Positions 1 to 8,038 of a DNA stretch of 64,000 nt are shown here, piece after piece (position 1 is the first letter of the stretch; every line of letters begins with the position of its first letter). Below the pieces are notes generated by a model. The model was not told where the DNA came from. It did no database searches and was given only the letters and a program-made list of their open reading frames with translations. Source of the stretch: Candidatus Brocadia sinica JPN1 (GTDB lineage: Bacteria; Planctomycetota; Brocadiia; Brocadiales; Brocadiaceae); assembly GCF_000949635.1 (NCBI RefSeq), contig NZ_BAFN01000001.1:2841673-2905672 (forward strand), in the 5' to 3' direction. The translations under genes were made by a program, and so were the position numbers.

Positions 1-25
1 CCAACTTATTCCAATTAAAACAAGT

Positions 26-328
26 TCAACACTCACTCAAATCTCTCCAACCTGGATTAAAGGTATTTATCAAATTTATTTTCCAATCTCTATGCCAATT
101 CTTTAATTGTTTTTCTCTTTTTATAGCACTGTAAATATCATTCGTTACTTCAAAATATACTAATTTCGCAATGTTGTATTTCTTTGTAAATCCAGCTACC
201 AATTTATTTCTATGTTCGTACATTCTGCGCTTAAGATTATTTGTAACCCCGATGTAAAAAACTTCATTCGATTTGTTTGTAAGAATGTAAACAAAATACT
301 CCCTCGATTCTCTGGTAAAATTGGACAT
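26..328 (-). CDS. GIY-YIG nuclease superfamily protein, small YhbQ/UPF0213-like
   Basis: Complete 100-residue ORF. The N-terminal half carries the GIY-YIG signature split as YFVYIL then FYIGVT, followed by NLKRRMYEH with the catalytic-type arginine. The segment IKREKQLKNWHR is typical of the single-domain GIY-YIG proteins common in Bacteroidetes, Planctomycetes and candidate phyla. The family has the fold of structure-specific endonucleases, but the role of these stand-alone members is not established. It stands alone downstream of cobQ, beyond a short hairpin. The family call is secure; the function is not. Confidence 0.85.
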   Translation of the reverse strand: MSNFTRESREYFVYILTNKSNEVFYIGVTNNLKRRMYEHRNKLVAGFTKKYNIAKLVYFEVTNDIYSAIKREKQLKNWHRDWKINLINTFNPGWRDLSEC

Positions 329-377
329 TGTGCTATTCCAGAAAATAGGTTTAGCCGGAATTTATCAAAAACTCCAG

Positions 378-398
378 ATTCCGAAACAAGTTCGGAAT
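378..398. repeat. Short hairpin repeat in the cobQ/GIY-YIG gap
   Basis: Inverted arms ATTCCGAA and TTCGGAAT around ACAAG. The surrounding wording (actccagattcc, then ggaatgacac) resembles a dispersed intergenic palindrome seen in many environmental genomes. There is no T-run, so it is not a convincing terminator. Confidence 0.4.
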
Positions 399-473
399 GA
401 CACAGCAAAAAATGCAGAAATGTTAAATCAAATATGCCTCGTTGTCATTTTTTTAATTTTCTAAATGTTAAAT

Positions 474-2069
474 TCAGGATAATTTCAATATATTATAGAC
501 TGTATTCATGTCCATATTCTCACGAACAATGTCGGCCAATTTATTGTATCTTTGCTCCTTTATGCTTTTAAAACCCACATGACATTCACGAGACGGTTCC
601 AATCCCTTTTTTGACCTGAGACAATTCATGAGCTTTAACCGGAATTCGTCGTTATCAAAGATACCGTGTATATAGGTACCCAGCACCTTGCCATCGGCAG
701 AAACACAGCCATCCAGTATGTTCACTGTTTTTCCAGCCCGTTCGGTAATCCTTGCAAAAGGCTTAAGAGCCTTATGTCCGTTAAATATCGTATCTCCCAT
801 GTGAATTTCATAGCCCGCTAACTCATCATTGACATGAAACAAATTTTCATGATCAAGCAGGGACGCCTTTACCTGATAGGTCTGTTTTTCCCTGGCAAAG
901 GTAGTTACGGTGTTTAGTAAACCCATGCCCTGAATACTGTCCGTTGCCGATTCGACATGATACGGGTCATTGATCTGCTTTCCTAACATCTGGTATCCGC
1001 CACAAATACCCATAATCATCGTTCCGCACATTGATAGATTTTTGATTTCTTCAGAAATATCCCTTTCTTCCAAAAAGATTAAATCCCCTATAGTATTTTT
1101 TGTACCCGGGATAATTAGCAAGTCCGGCTTGCCAATATTTTCAGCCTTATCCACAAATCTCACTCTGACATCTTTTCCATGGGTAAATATATTGAAATCG
1201 GTAAAATTTGATATACGGGGTAATTTGATTACAACAATATCGATGAAAGAAGCCGGGAGTCGGGAGTCGGGGGTCAAGGCCTTGTCTCCTGTATTCTGAC
1301 CCCTGACCCCTGATCCCTGATCCCTATCATTGTTGCCCGAATACTCAAGTGAAACGGAATCTTCGTCATCGATGCTGAGATTGTGAATGTAAGGAATGAT
1401 ACCGAGAACAGGTTTATTGATACGGTTTTCCAGCATATCCAATCCTGGCTGTAATATGCCTTTGTCTCCCCGGAATTTATTAAACACAATCCCCTTTACC
1501 CTGTCTCTCTCAGTTGCTGTTAACAATTCTAATGTCCCGACAATCCATGCAAAGGCACCGCCACGGTCAATATCTGTTACCAACAATACAGGGGCCGATG
1601 CCATTTTTGCCATACCCATATTGACGATATCGTCATCTTTCAGGTTTATCTCAGCCGGGCTGCCTGCCCCTTCAATAACAATAATGTCGAACCGGTTTCT
1701 TAACGTATCATAAGCGCCTTTTATGATCGAAATAAATTCACCCTTCTTCTGATAATACTCCCTGGCAGTCATATTCCCTATTGGCTTACCCATGATAACA
1801 ACCTGTGAACCACAGTCACCTGTGGGTTTAAGGAGTATGGGGTTCATCTCGACCATAGGCTCAATTCCCGCTGCCTCCGCTTGCGCCACCTGCGCCCTTC
1901 CCATTTCCTTTCCGTCTTTCGTCACAAAGGAATTCAAGGCCATATTCTGCGCTTTAAACGGTGCAACCCTATAACCGTCCTGTTTCAAGATACGGCACAG
2001 GGCACATACGAGAATACTCTTGCCCACATGCGAACCCGTACCCTGTATCATGATGGATCTATTTGTCAT
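474..2069 (-). CDS. cobQ: Cobyric acid synthase CobQ/CbiP
   Basis: Amidates four side chains of adenosyl-cobyrinate a,c-diamide to give cobyric acid, using glutamine and ATP, in the cytoplasm. The N-terminal dethiobiotin-synthetase-like ATPase domain starts with the P-loop GTGSHVGKS; VIEGAGSPAEINL follows near residue 140. The C-terminal class-I amidotransferase domain has the nucleophile elbow MGICGGYQMLG and the histidine in GTYIHGIFDN. At 531 residues it is slightly long, because about 25 residues between the two domains, just before IDIVVIKLPRISNFTDF, come from a palindromic repeat (separate entry). It is the last gene of the cobalamin operon, and its start overlaps the end of cobD by 11 bases, suggesting translational coupling. 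Confidence 0.95.
   Translation of the reverse strand: MTNRSIMIQGTGSHVGKSILVCALCRILKQDGYRVAPFKAQNMALNSFVTKDGKEMGRAQVAQAEAAGIEPMVEMNPILLKPTGDCGSQVVIMGKPIGNMTAREYYQKKGEFISIIKGAYDTLRNRFDIIVIEGAGSPAEINLKDDDIVNMGMAKMASAPVLLVTDIDRGGAFAWIVGTLELLTATERDRVKGIVFNKFRGDKGILQPGLDMLENRINKPVLGIIPYIHNLSIDDEDSVSLEYSGNNDRDQGSGVRGQNTGDKALTPDSRLPASFIDIVVIKLPRISNFTDFNIFTHGKDVRVRFVDKAENIGKPDLLIIPGTKNTIGDLIFLEERDISEEIKNLSMCGTMIMGICGGYQMLGKQINDPYHVESATDSIQGMGLLNTVTTFAREKQTYQVKASLLDHENLFHVNDELAGYEIHMGDTIFNGHKALKPFARITERAGKTVNILDGCVSADGKVLGTYIHGIFDNDEFRLKLMNCLRSKKGLEPSRECHVGFKSIKEQRYNKLADIVRENMDMNTVYNILKLS
1255..1325. repeat. Palindromic repeat inserted in frame inside cobQ
   Basis: Left arm 1255-1276 is made of GGGAGTC units and right arm 1297-1325 of TGACCCC/TGATCCC units; the two are imperfectly complementary, so the stretch can fold into a hairpin. 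On the coding strand it reads as DQGSGVRGQNTGDKALTPDS, low-complexity sequence that does not fit CobQ and lies in the linker between the ATPase and amidotransferase domains. The reading frame stays open. Confidence 0.7.
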
Positions 2070-3156
2070 ATGTTATGTTTTTCAATGCAGCAATAAGCCG
2101 CATATTTTCATCCCTTGTCCTTACCGCTACTCGAAAATACTTATCATTAAGCCCCATAAAATTTGAACAATCGCGAATGGCGATACCATACTCCAATAGT
2201 CGTTCACGTAGCAAAGGAGAAGTCATACCGACTCTATTTATTTTGATAAAGATATAATTGACCGTTGGTTTGTAAGGCAAAAGCCCATGAATATCGGCTA
2301 ATTCGTTGAATAAATACAATCGCTCCTGTAGCATAAATTCTCTGCTTCTCGAAATAAATTCTTCGTCTTCTATAGCGACCCTTGCAGCATATTGGGCTAA
2401 AGTATTCACAGACCACGGTTCCTTGTATTCCGTCATTTTTTTTACTAAATCCACATGGGCAACAAGATATCCTATCCTCAAGCCGGGAAAGCCATAAAAT
2501 TTTGTAAGTGATCTGACTACAATTAAATTACGCACTGTACCAGCATCATTGATAACACTGTATCTTTCCGGTGTATCAACAAAATCCATAAATGCCTCAT
2601 CCACAACGAATATTATATCCGGATGTTGCCTTGCCATATTTACTATGACGGTCTTTTCTACCAGTTGCCCTGTAGGGTTGTTGGGATTACACAGAAAGAC
2701 CATCTCTGCTTTTTTGTCATCAAAATGGTCTTCTCGATAGGTAAAACAAAAATCTTCTTCCACCATCAGCATAGTATGAAGTACCTCTGCGTGGCTGCAT
2801 TTCAGCGCTTCAGCAAATTCGCTGAAGGTAGGCTGGAAAATAATCCCTTTGGCTGGTTTTATTGCACGGGGGATTAAATAAAACAACTCTGTTGAGCCAT
2901 TTCCTACGATGATTTCGTCTTCTGAATGCCTGATTTTTTGGGTAATACATTTCCTCAGGCTGGAGCAATCAATATCGGGATAATGCAAAATATCGTCGAA
3001 ATTCTTCCAGATGATTTTTCGAACGTTTTCTGGGTATCCCAGAGGATTAATGCTTGCACTAAAGTCGAGTATCCCGTTGCTTCCCTTCCGTTTGCCAGCG
3101 CTACAAGGTAATTGACGAATAGTATGCTTTATATTTCCGCCGTGACCTTTAAACAT
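2059..3156 (-). CDS. cobD: Threonine-phosphate decarboxylase CobD-type, HisC-like aminotransferase fold
   Basis: PLP-dependent fold-type I enzyme expected to decarboxylate L-threonine-O-3-phosphate to (R)-1-amino-2-propanol phosphate, the linker of the nucleotide loop of B12. Visible motifs are FSASINPLGYP near residue 28, IIVGNGSTELFY, FLCNPNNPTGQ, VVDEAFMDF, and the PLP-lysine context VVRSLTKFYGFPGLRIGYL near residue 217. The 365-residue length fits CobD. Histidinol-phosphate aminotransferase is the close alternative, but the position between cbiO and cobQ decides for CobD. It overlaps cbiO by 8 bases and cobQ by 11 bases. Confidence 0.92.
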   Translation of the reverse strand: MFKGHGGNIKHTIRQLPCSAGKRKGSNGILDFSASINPLGYPENVRKIIWKNFDDILHYPDIDCSSLRKCITQKIRHSEDEIIVGNGSTELFYLIPRAIKPAKGIIFQPTFSEFAEALKCSHAEVLHTMLMVEEDFCFTYREDHFDDKKAEMVFLCNPNNPTGQLVEKTVIVNMARQHPDIIFVVDEAFMDFVDTPERYSVINDAGTVRNLIVVRSLTKFYGFPGLRIGYLVAHVDLVKKMTEYKEPWSVNTLAQYAARVAIEDEEFISRSREFMLQERLYLFNELADIHGLLPYKPTVNYIFIKINRVGMTSPLLRERLLEYGIAIRDCSNFMGLNDKYFRVAVRTRDENMRLIAALKNITYDK

Positions 3157-4009
3157 GGTTTTTCGCTAAAAAATGCATCCCATTTAGCCTGGATATCAAA
3201 AATTTTCTTGCTTCTCCAACAGTAAGAGGCAGGGCATCCATAGGAAGATTATCTTCATCTCTGAGTAGTTGCATTAACTGGGCAATCTGTGGAAGCTCCA
3301 AACAAGCGTGTTTTATTTCCATCGCATTTGAAAATATATCCTCAGGGGTCCCTGCTCTGAGGATATCACCATGGTACATAATTGCTAAACGGTCCATGTA
3401 GACTGGTACTAAATCAACGGAATTTGTTGCCATAATGACAGTAATACCATACTTGTTGTTTAATTCTCTTAGCAGTACCATAAGAGAAGTAACACCAACA
3501 GGGTCAAGACCGCATGTGGGTTCATCCAAAACAAGCACCTCGGGTCTCATTGCCAGGACTCCTGCAATACAAACCCGCTTCCTTTGTCCAAAACTCAGGG
3601 CATCGACGGTTTTCCTTGCATAAGGCTTCATACCTACCAATGACAATGCCTCATCCACCCGATGTGCAATCTCATTCTTTGACAACCCAAGATTCATGGG
3701 CCCGAAGGCTACATCCTCCCAAACAGACGGGGCAAACAACTGATCGTTTGGGTCCTGGAATACAATTCCTACTCTCTGAAATATCTCTTTTGATGTATAT
3801 TGAGCCAGAGGCTTTTGTTCTAATAAGAGTTCTCCTCCCATTGGTTTTAGTAAGCCGTTGAGGTGTTTTAACAGCGTTGTCTTGCCGGACCCATTTGGAC
3901 CGAGTATGGCTAAGAATTCTCCTTTCAAGATGTCCAAACAAACACCATGCAGCGCATGTGTTCCGTCATGATACCGGTACTGAACATTGTTAATTTGTAG
4001 TATCACCAT
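3149..4009 (-). CDS. cbiO: Cobalt ECF transporter ATPase CbiO
   Basis: ATP-binding subunit that energises the CbiMNQO cobalt importer at the cytoplasmic membrane face. The Walker A motif is GPNGSGKTT (about residues 38-46), the Q-loop GIVFQDPNDQLFAPSVWEDVA carries the extended ECF-type insert, the signature is LSFGQRKRVCIAGVLA, and Walker B is EVLVLDEPTCGLDP. At 286 residues it is normal for the family. It overlaps both cbiQ (7 bases) and cobD (8 bases), so the operon appears tightly coupled. Confidence 0.95.
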   Translation of the reverse strand: MVILQINNVQYRYHDGTHALHGVCLDILKGEFLAILGPNGSGKTTLLKHLNGLLKPMGGELLLEQKPLAQYTSKEIFQRVGIVFQDPNDQLFAPSVWEDVAFGPMNLGLSKNEIAHRVDEALSLVGMKPYARKTVDALSFGQRKRVCIAGVLAMRPEVLVLDEPTCGLDPVGVTSLMVLLRELNNKYGITVIMATNSVDLVPVYMDRLAIMYHGDILRAGTPEDIFSNAMEIKHACLELPQIAQLMQLLRDEDNLPMDALPLTVGEARKFLISRLNGMHFLAKNHV

Positions 4010-4791
4010 ATCTGCATCTTTCCCATATAGACAAACAGGGGTAAAATAATGACCATTCCTATGACGAGCGTGTAATCTTTTTTATTCCATGACGATAGGT
4101 TAACCGTCAATATGCCACCGCCTTCGTAACCTCTGGCATACATCGCTTCATAGGTTCGTTCTGCCCTTTCGAAGGCACGGATGATAAGCAATCCGCCTAA
4201 TATTCCCAGGGATTTTATTGTTTTTTTCCACGAGGTATGGCCTAAGCGCGATTTTTGAGCGGTCCACATGGTAGATACTTCATCTAAGAGATGGAAGATA
4301 TATCGATAGATAAAGGCCAGCAGTTCGACTATGGTGTTTGGTACATGAAACCATTTTAGACCCGCACACAGCAGACTTATTGTTGTGGTAAAGGAAAATA
4401 GCATGAGTAATGAAATACCTCCCATCACCTTGCTGCAGGTATAAAATCCACTCCGCAGTCCTTCTTCTTTCAATAGTATATTGTATCCTGCAATTGAAAA
4501 GGACAGCCACGCTGTTTGTCCCTCATGCAGCCCTTTTATAATCAGGATTAACATTGCAAACAATACCGGCAGAAGCATGCTTCGAAGGATTGCTATAAGA
4601 GGAATTTTTACAGAAAGGAGCAGGATGAAAGATACGGAAAGGAAAAGTGACGGGATGCATATATTTTTTGCCCATAGATTTATTGCAAGCAGCGAAATGA
4701 CGTAGAACAGCTTTACCCTTACGTCAACCCTTGTCAGCCAGTTGTTCTGGCGGGCGTACATATCAGAAAATGTGTGATGGAAAAATGCCAT
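4003..4791 (-). CDS. cbiQ: Cobalt ECF transporter transmembrane subunit CbiQ
   Basis: EcfT-type membrane scaffold that couples CbiO to CbiM. It is 262 residues with several hydrophobic segments (for example around residues 28-65, 80-100 and 240-258). The diagnostic coupling motif AMYARGYEG is near residue 217 and RLGHTSWK is the first coupling segment. It sits 18 bases downstream of cbiN. Confidence 0.93.
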   Translation of the reverse strand: MAFFHHTFSDMYARQNNWLTRVDVRVKLFYVISLLAINLWAKNICIPSLFLSVSFILLLSVKIPLIAILRSMLLPVLFAMLILIIKGLHEGQTAWLSFSIAGYNILLKEEGLRSGFYTCSKVMGGISLLMLFSFTTTISLLCAGLKWFHVPNTIVELLAFIYRYIFHLLDEVSTMWTAQKSRLGHTSWKKTIKSLGILGGLLIIRAFERAERTYEAMYARGYEGGGILTVNLSSWNKKDYTLVIGMVIILPLFVYMGKMQIW

Positions 4792-4809
4792 AAGGCGCTA
4801 AATTATTGT

Positions 4810-5133
4810 CTATTTTTCATAAAAAAGTTTTCGTACATTAAATCCGATAACAAACCCGCCAATTACCCCTGCAAAGGTAAACACAAAAAGGAGCAAATCA
4901 CCCTGGGCGGTATTGATATAAGGGTCACGGGGTGGGTAGCCGTACTTGGCAGCATATTTACCCACAATGCTTATATCAATGCCGGTCCATGCCTCTTCTT
5001 CGTTTGTTTGTGCTGCAGGCATATCAGCATTCTCCGAACGTTCTTCTGCAAATAATGCAGTGGAGAGCACAGATGAAATCAGAAAAACAATAAAGAAGAT
5101 ATTTGTCTTATGGCTGAATGGATTTTGTATCAT
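4810..5133 (-). CDS. cbiN: CbiN-like small subunit of the cobalt ECF transporter
   Basis: A 107-residue protein with two membrane segments, one N-terminal (residues 11-29) and one C-terminal (about 80-100), separated by a polar, probably extracytoplasmic loop. That architecture, and its place between cbiM and cbiQ, match CbiN, which helps load cobalt into CbiM. Sequence similarity to classical CbiN is hard to see by eye; a PDGLE-type auxiliary subunit is the alternative. Its start lies inside the cbiM 3' end (26-base overlap). Confidence 0.75.
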   Translation of the reverse strand: MIQNPFSHKTNIFFIVFLISSVLSTALFAEERSENADMPAAQTNEEEAWTGIDISIVGKYAAKYGYPPRDPYINTAQGDLLLFVFTFAGVIGGFVIGFNVRKLFYEK

Positions 5134-5878
5134 CTCGTATTACCCCAAGGGTTAGCAAAATACCCGGTCTCCGTTTATAAACAAAGACCAGCACAAATCC
5201 CACCACGGCGCCCTCAACGACACATAAAATTCCCTGTGATGTCATCATGAACACCAAAAAAATTTCTGCAGTGGCGTTCAAGAATGACCCTCCTTTTCCT
5301 ACCACAAGAAGTCCCAGCTCAAGAGCTGTGCCTAAATAGGTAAGTAAATCAGAGGCCATGCCGGCAAGAAACCCGCACCAAAATAGTGGCAATCCGCATC
5401 GGTATGCTATTTTGAATGCAAAATATCCGGAAAATGAGCCCAGAATACCCATGGAAAATATGTTTCCACCCAGCGTAGTTAGCCCCCCATGAGCGAGAAA
5501 CAAGGCCTGAATCAGTAAGGCAATGGCTGCCACCAGCACGCTAACAAAAGGACCCAGCAACACAGCGCTCATGCCTGTGCCACACGGATGAGAAGTAGCC
5601 ATTCCATTCAGGGCAATAACCGGGATGGGAAAACAGGAGAATACAAATACCGCCGCTCCAAGCATACCCACCATAGGCAGAAAACTTGGCACCCTCTTTT
5701 TCCTTCGTTTTAGGTGATACGTTCCAATCCCTACAAAAGGCAGTGATACCGCAAACCATGTAAAAACCCATTTGGGAGGTAAAATTCCTTCGGTAATATG
5801 CATGGCATATACTACATTTTCTAATGCAAAAAATGATGTAAAAAAAATGAAGGTAATGAATAGTAGTGTCCTTGACAT
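5108..5878 (-). CDS. cbiM: Cobalt ECF transporter substrate-binding subunit CbiM
   Basis: Membrane S-component that binds Co2+. A cleavable signal-like N-terminus of about 25 residues precedes MHITEGILPPKW, the conserved start of mature CbiM whose N-terminal Met-His ligates cobalt. The segment LNGMATSHPCGTGMSAVLLGPF carries the second conserved histidine region. There are multiple membrane helices in 256 residues. It is the first gene of the operon, about 20 bases after a strong terminator hairpin and 310 bases after the cobalamin riboswitch, so its transcription is probably controlled by B12. Confidence 0.95.
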   Translation of the reverse strand: MSRTLLFITFIFFTSFFALENVVYAMHITEGILPPKWVFTWFAVSLPFVGIGTYHLKRRKKRVPSFLPMVGMLGAAVFVFSCFPIPVIALNGMATSHPCGTGMSAVLLGPFVSVLVAAIALLIQALFLAHGGLTTLGGNIFSMGILGSFSGYFAFKIAYRCGLPLFWCGFLAGMASDLLTYLGTALELGLLVVGKGGSFLNATAEIFLVFMMTSQGILCVVEGAVVGFVLVFVYKRRPGILLTLGVIRDDTKSIQP

Positions 5879-5890
5879 TGCACCTTTCCT

Positions 5891-5938
5891 AAAACAAAAA
5901 AACCCATGTCTCCGATAGGGATGACATGGGTTTTTTTT
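5891..5938 (-). terminator. Intrinsic terminator in the cbiM leader, likely riboswitch output
   Basis: Stem AACCCATGTC (5901-5910) with GACATGGGTT (5923-5932) around a 12-base loop; in the minus direction it is followed by TTTTTTGTTTT. It ends about 12 bases before the cbiM start codon. Lying between riboswitch and first gene, it is the natural OFF element of the leader. Confidence 0.85.
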
Positions 5939-6012
5939 GAAAAACTTTCAGACCGCGGATTTCATAAATGGCACAGAAAAAATTCCGTGATAGTTTACCA
6001 CAGTGCGGAGAA

Positions 6013-6076
6013 TTCAGAGAAAAACTAACGAAAGGTAATTTGGCTTGCCATTCTCTGAAGATATTAGTTTTCTCTG
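6013..6076 (-). promoter_or_regulatory. Mutually exclusive leader stems between riboswitch and terminator
   Basis: TTCAGAGAA (6013-6021) is exactly complementary to TTCTCTGAA (6051-6059). The overlapping CAGAGAAAAACTAA (6015-6028) is also complementary, with one bulge, to TTAGTTTTCTCTG (6064-6076). Both pairings cannot form together, which is the layout of an antiterminator-type switch. Confidence 0.5.
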
Positions 6077-6187
6077 CTGGGGGGCTCAACTGTCAGGACG
6101 CATTTTCACATATATCTGTGTAATTAGCGAAATTGGCGGTTTATACCCTTCACCTTCTTTACCATCGAAGACTACGTGAAGTAATTA

Positions 6188-6393
6188 CAGGCAGGTCTTC
6201 TGGCTCCCGGATCATCCTACCGGCCACCCCTTCCCAGAAAGCTGTTTGAATAGTTTAAACGGCTTTTCCAGTGGTATTGTGACTTTCGTTCCCGGTTACA
6301 GCGGCGGGTCCGCTCCTCATCTCATTTGTATAAAAACAAGATATGGATTCCCTTTTAACGCCCACATTGTTTGCGGGAGAAACACCTGCAATT
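6188..6393 (-). promoter_or_regulatory. Cobalamin riboswitch
   Basis: On the minus strand the 3' end carries the B12 box AGCCAGAAGACCTGCC. Upstream are the conserved core pieces GACCCGCCGCTGTAACCGGG and GTCACAATACCACTGG, and the basal P1 partner GCAGGT at the 5' end pairs with ACCTGC. It precedes cbiMNQO-cobD-cobQ, the expected target. Family knowledge: ligand binding represses downstream expression. Confidence 0.95.
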
Positions 6394-6436
6394 AATTTTA
6401 TTGACTAAAAAGAGCAAACTTCCTTATGACCAGACA

Positions 6437-6466
6437 ATTTTACTTTATACACCAACTGCTTGTCAA
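6437..6466 (-). promoter_or_regulatory. Sigma-70-type promoter for the cobalamin riboswitch transcript
   Basis: On the minus strand, TTGACA (6466-6461), an 18-base spacer and TAAAAT (6442-6437), about 45 bases before the first conserved riboswitch stem. Confidence 0.6.
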
Positions 6467-6630
6467 ATTAAATGTTTTTCAGTAATAAGGAGTGTAATTC
6501 TCAAAGTTCCTCATTTTTCCTTTGATTCTCTGTGATGAGAAATATAAAATACCGCCTAAACGGAACAGTTTGTGATGGTTTGAGATTTGGACTTTTGGGT
6601 AATTTTCTTGATAAAGGGGGTGTGATTCAC

Positions 6631-7785
6631 ATGGGATTAAAAAAGAACGTCCGTACGGTTTTTCTTCTCACTGCAATTCTCATTGCTATGATGGGATCAG
6701 GCTGTGCAATGTTTAAGAAGAGACCTCTCCTGGTGCCTCGAGAATCCGGGGATACCCTTGTAGAGATTACAGACCCCAATCAACTTCCCAAATTTCAGGA
6801 TGATTATAGCAGAGACTCCCTGTTGAGTTCGATAGATAACAGTCTCGACTATTTTAAAAGGGTTAAGGCCAATCCATATGGTTTTCATATGACAGGTTTT
6901 TCACATGAAAGTCTGGAAGATACCTTGAAGTTCTTTCGAGAGGGTTTCCTTCGTTGCAGAGACGCCGAGGAACTCAACGATTTTATTATTAAAAATTTCA
7001 GGGTTTTTCAGGCTATTGGAAAAGCTTATGAGGGTCAGGTGCATTTTACCGGTTATGGAACACCTATTTATGATGGAAGTCTTACGCTAACCGGGGAATT
7101 TCGTTACCCTCTTTATAAAATACCATCCGACTTTAAAAAACCTTATTATACACGACGTGAAATTGAGGAACGTGGCCTCTTAAAAGGAAATGAAATTGCC
7201 TATCTGAAATCAAAATTAGATGCCTATCTTATCCATGTTCAGGGATCAGGGCAAATCAAATTGCCATCGGGAGAGATGGTCTATGTGGGATATGGGGCAG
7301 ACTCGGGACACAAATACAACAGTATTGGACGCATGTTGGTCATGGATGGCAAGATTCCCGAAGAGGAATTAACCCTTTCTACGCTTATCAACTACTTTGA
7401 ACAACATCCCAATGAATTGGATTATTATCTCAGGAAAAATGATCGCTTTATCTTTTTCAAAAGAGTCAATTACGCTACCCCGTATGGTTCCATAGGCGTA
7501 CCTGTCACCCCGATGAGAAGTATTGCTACCGATAAGAAAGTCTTTCCTGCAGGTGGACTTGCCTTTTCTGTTATAGAACCAAAGAAGGCGAAGAAGACCT
7601 GGAAGTTTTGGGAAAAGGGGAAGAGTGAGGCAGGAAAATCCTTCTTTGTTCTGGATCAGGATACAGGAAGTGCGATACAAACTCCAGCCAGAGCCGATGT
7701 GTATTTTGGGATTGGAGACCAGGCCATGTATGAGGCGGGGAATTTGAATACCTTCGGTCAGCTCTATTATCTCCTGAGGCGATAG
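6631..7785 (+). CDS. mltA: MltA-like membrane-bound lytic transglycosylase lipoprotein
   Basis: Cleaves the MurNAc-GlcNAc bond of peptidoglycan with formation of 1,6-anhydroMurNAc, anchored to a membrane facing the periplasm. The chosen ATG at 6631 follows AAAGGGGGTG and begins a signal peptide ending in the lipobox region MGSGC; an upstream in-frame ATG at 6532 would only add 33 unlikely residues. MltA-domain motifs include FTGYGTPIYDGSLT, YLIHVQGSGQIKLPSGE and YVGYGADSGHKYNSIGRM. The C-terminal 3D domain shows PMRSIATDKKVFPAGGLAF and ADVYFGIGDQA with its conserved aspartate. Length is typical. It implies at least some peptidoglycan in this cell wall. Confidence 0.92.
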   Translation: MGLKKNVRTVFLLTAILIAMMGSGCAMFKKRPLLVPRESGDTLVEITDPNQLPKFQDDYSRDSLLSSIDNSLDYFKRVKANPYGFHMTGFSHESLEDTLKFFREGFLRCRDAEELNDFIIKNFRVFQAIGKAYEGQVHFTGYGTPIYDGSLTLTGEFRYPLYKIPSDFKKPYYTRREIEERGLLKGNEIAYLKSKLDAYLIHVQGSGQIKLPSGEMVYVGYGADSGHKYNSIGRMLVMDGKIPEEELTLSTLINYFEQHPNELDYYLRKNDRFIFFKRVNYATPYGSIGVPVTPMRSIATDKKVFPAGGLAFSVIEPKKAKKTWKFWEKGKSEAGKSFFVLDQDTGSAIQTPARADVYFGIGDQAMYEAGNLNTFGQLYYLLRR

Positions 7786-7806
7786 ATTTCTTCGCAAATA
7801 ATTTTA

Positions 7807-7835
7807 TTGACAATCTAAATATTTTTTGTTAATAA
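7807..7835 (+). promoter_or_regulatory. Promoter upstream of the first GEMM riboswitch
   Basis: TTGACA (7807-7812), a 17-base spacer and TAATAA (7830-7835). The predicted transcription start falls about 8 bases before the GEMM core, so the RNA starts right at the aptamer. Confidence 0.65.
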
Positions 7836-7842
7836 ACTATAG

Positions 7843-7924
7843 CGAAAAAGGCAAACCTTGGGTGATCAGGGGGCGCAAAGGAAAAGGGTCTTTACCCACC
7901 ACGGGAAGCTAGGACAATAAAGAT
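7843..7924 (+). promoter_or_regulatory. GEMM-I type cyclic-dinucleotide riboswitch, copy 1
   Basis: Conserved elements in order: AAAGGCAAACC, a short helix capped by a GTGA tetraloop, GGGCGCAAAG, then GGGTCTTTACCC and ACGGGAAGCTAGG. This matches the c-di-GMP-I aptamer layout (GGCAAACC, GNRA loop, GACGCAAAG, then the second helix with its tetraloop receptor). A strong terminator follows directly. Whether the ligand is c-di-GMP or 3',3'-cGAMP cannot be decided by eye. Confidence 0.78.
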
Positions 7925-7967
7925 AGCCTTACTGCCAAAAGATATTTTAGTAGTAAGGCTTTTTTTA
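7925..7967 (+). terminator. Intrinsic terminator following GEMM copy 1
   Basis: Stem AGCCTTACT (7925-7933) with AGTAAGGCT (7952-7960), then a run of T. It directly follows the aptamer and is the probable expression platform; read-through would continue toward the DUF11 genes. Confidence 0.85.
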
Positions 7968-8012
7968 TCCAGTAAATAAACAAAACTAAAAAAGAATCTA
8001 AAAATATAAAAC

Positions 8013-8038
8013 AATTTGTCTAATGTATTAGACAAATT
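8013..8038. promoter_or_regulatory. Perfect 26-bp palindrome, candidate operator
   Basis: AATTTGTCTAAT, then GT, then ATTAGACAAATT: two exact 12-base arms in an AT-rich gap with no gene. There is no T-run, so it is not a terminator. The symmetry suits a dimeric transcription factor. The rest of 7968-8315 holds no recognisable gene. Confidence 0.45.

Noticed and set aside
5889-6089. Minus-strand ORF of 66 codons between cbiM and the riboswitch
   Set aside because: It runs through the terminator hairpin and the alternative leader stems, has no ribosome-binding site and no family features.
6532-6630. Upstream start for the MltA-like gene
   Set aside because: The extra 33 residues do not form a signal peptide; the ATG at 6631 has a purine-rich site and a proper lipoprotein signal.
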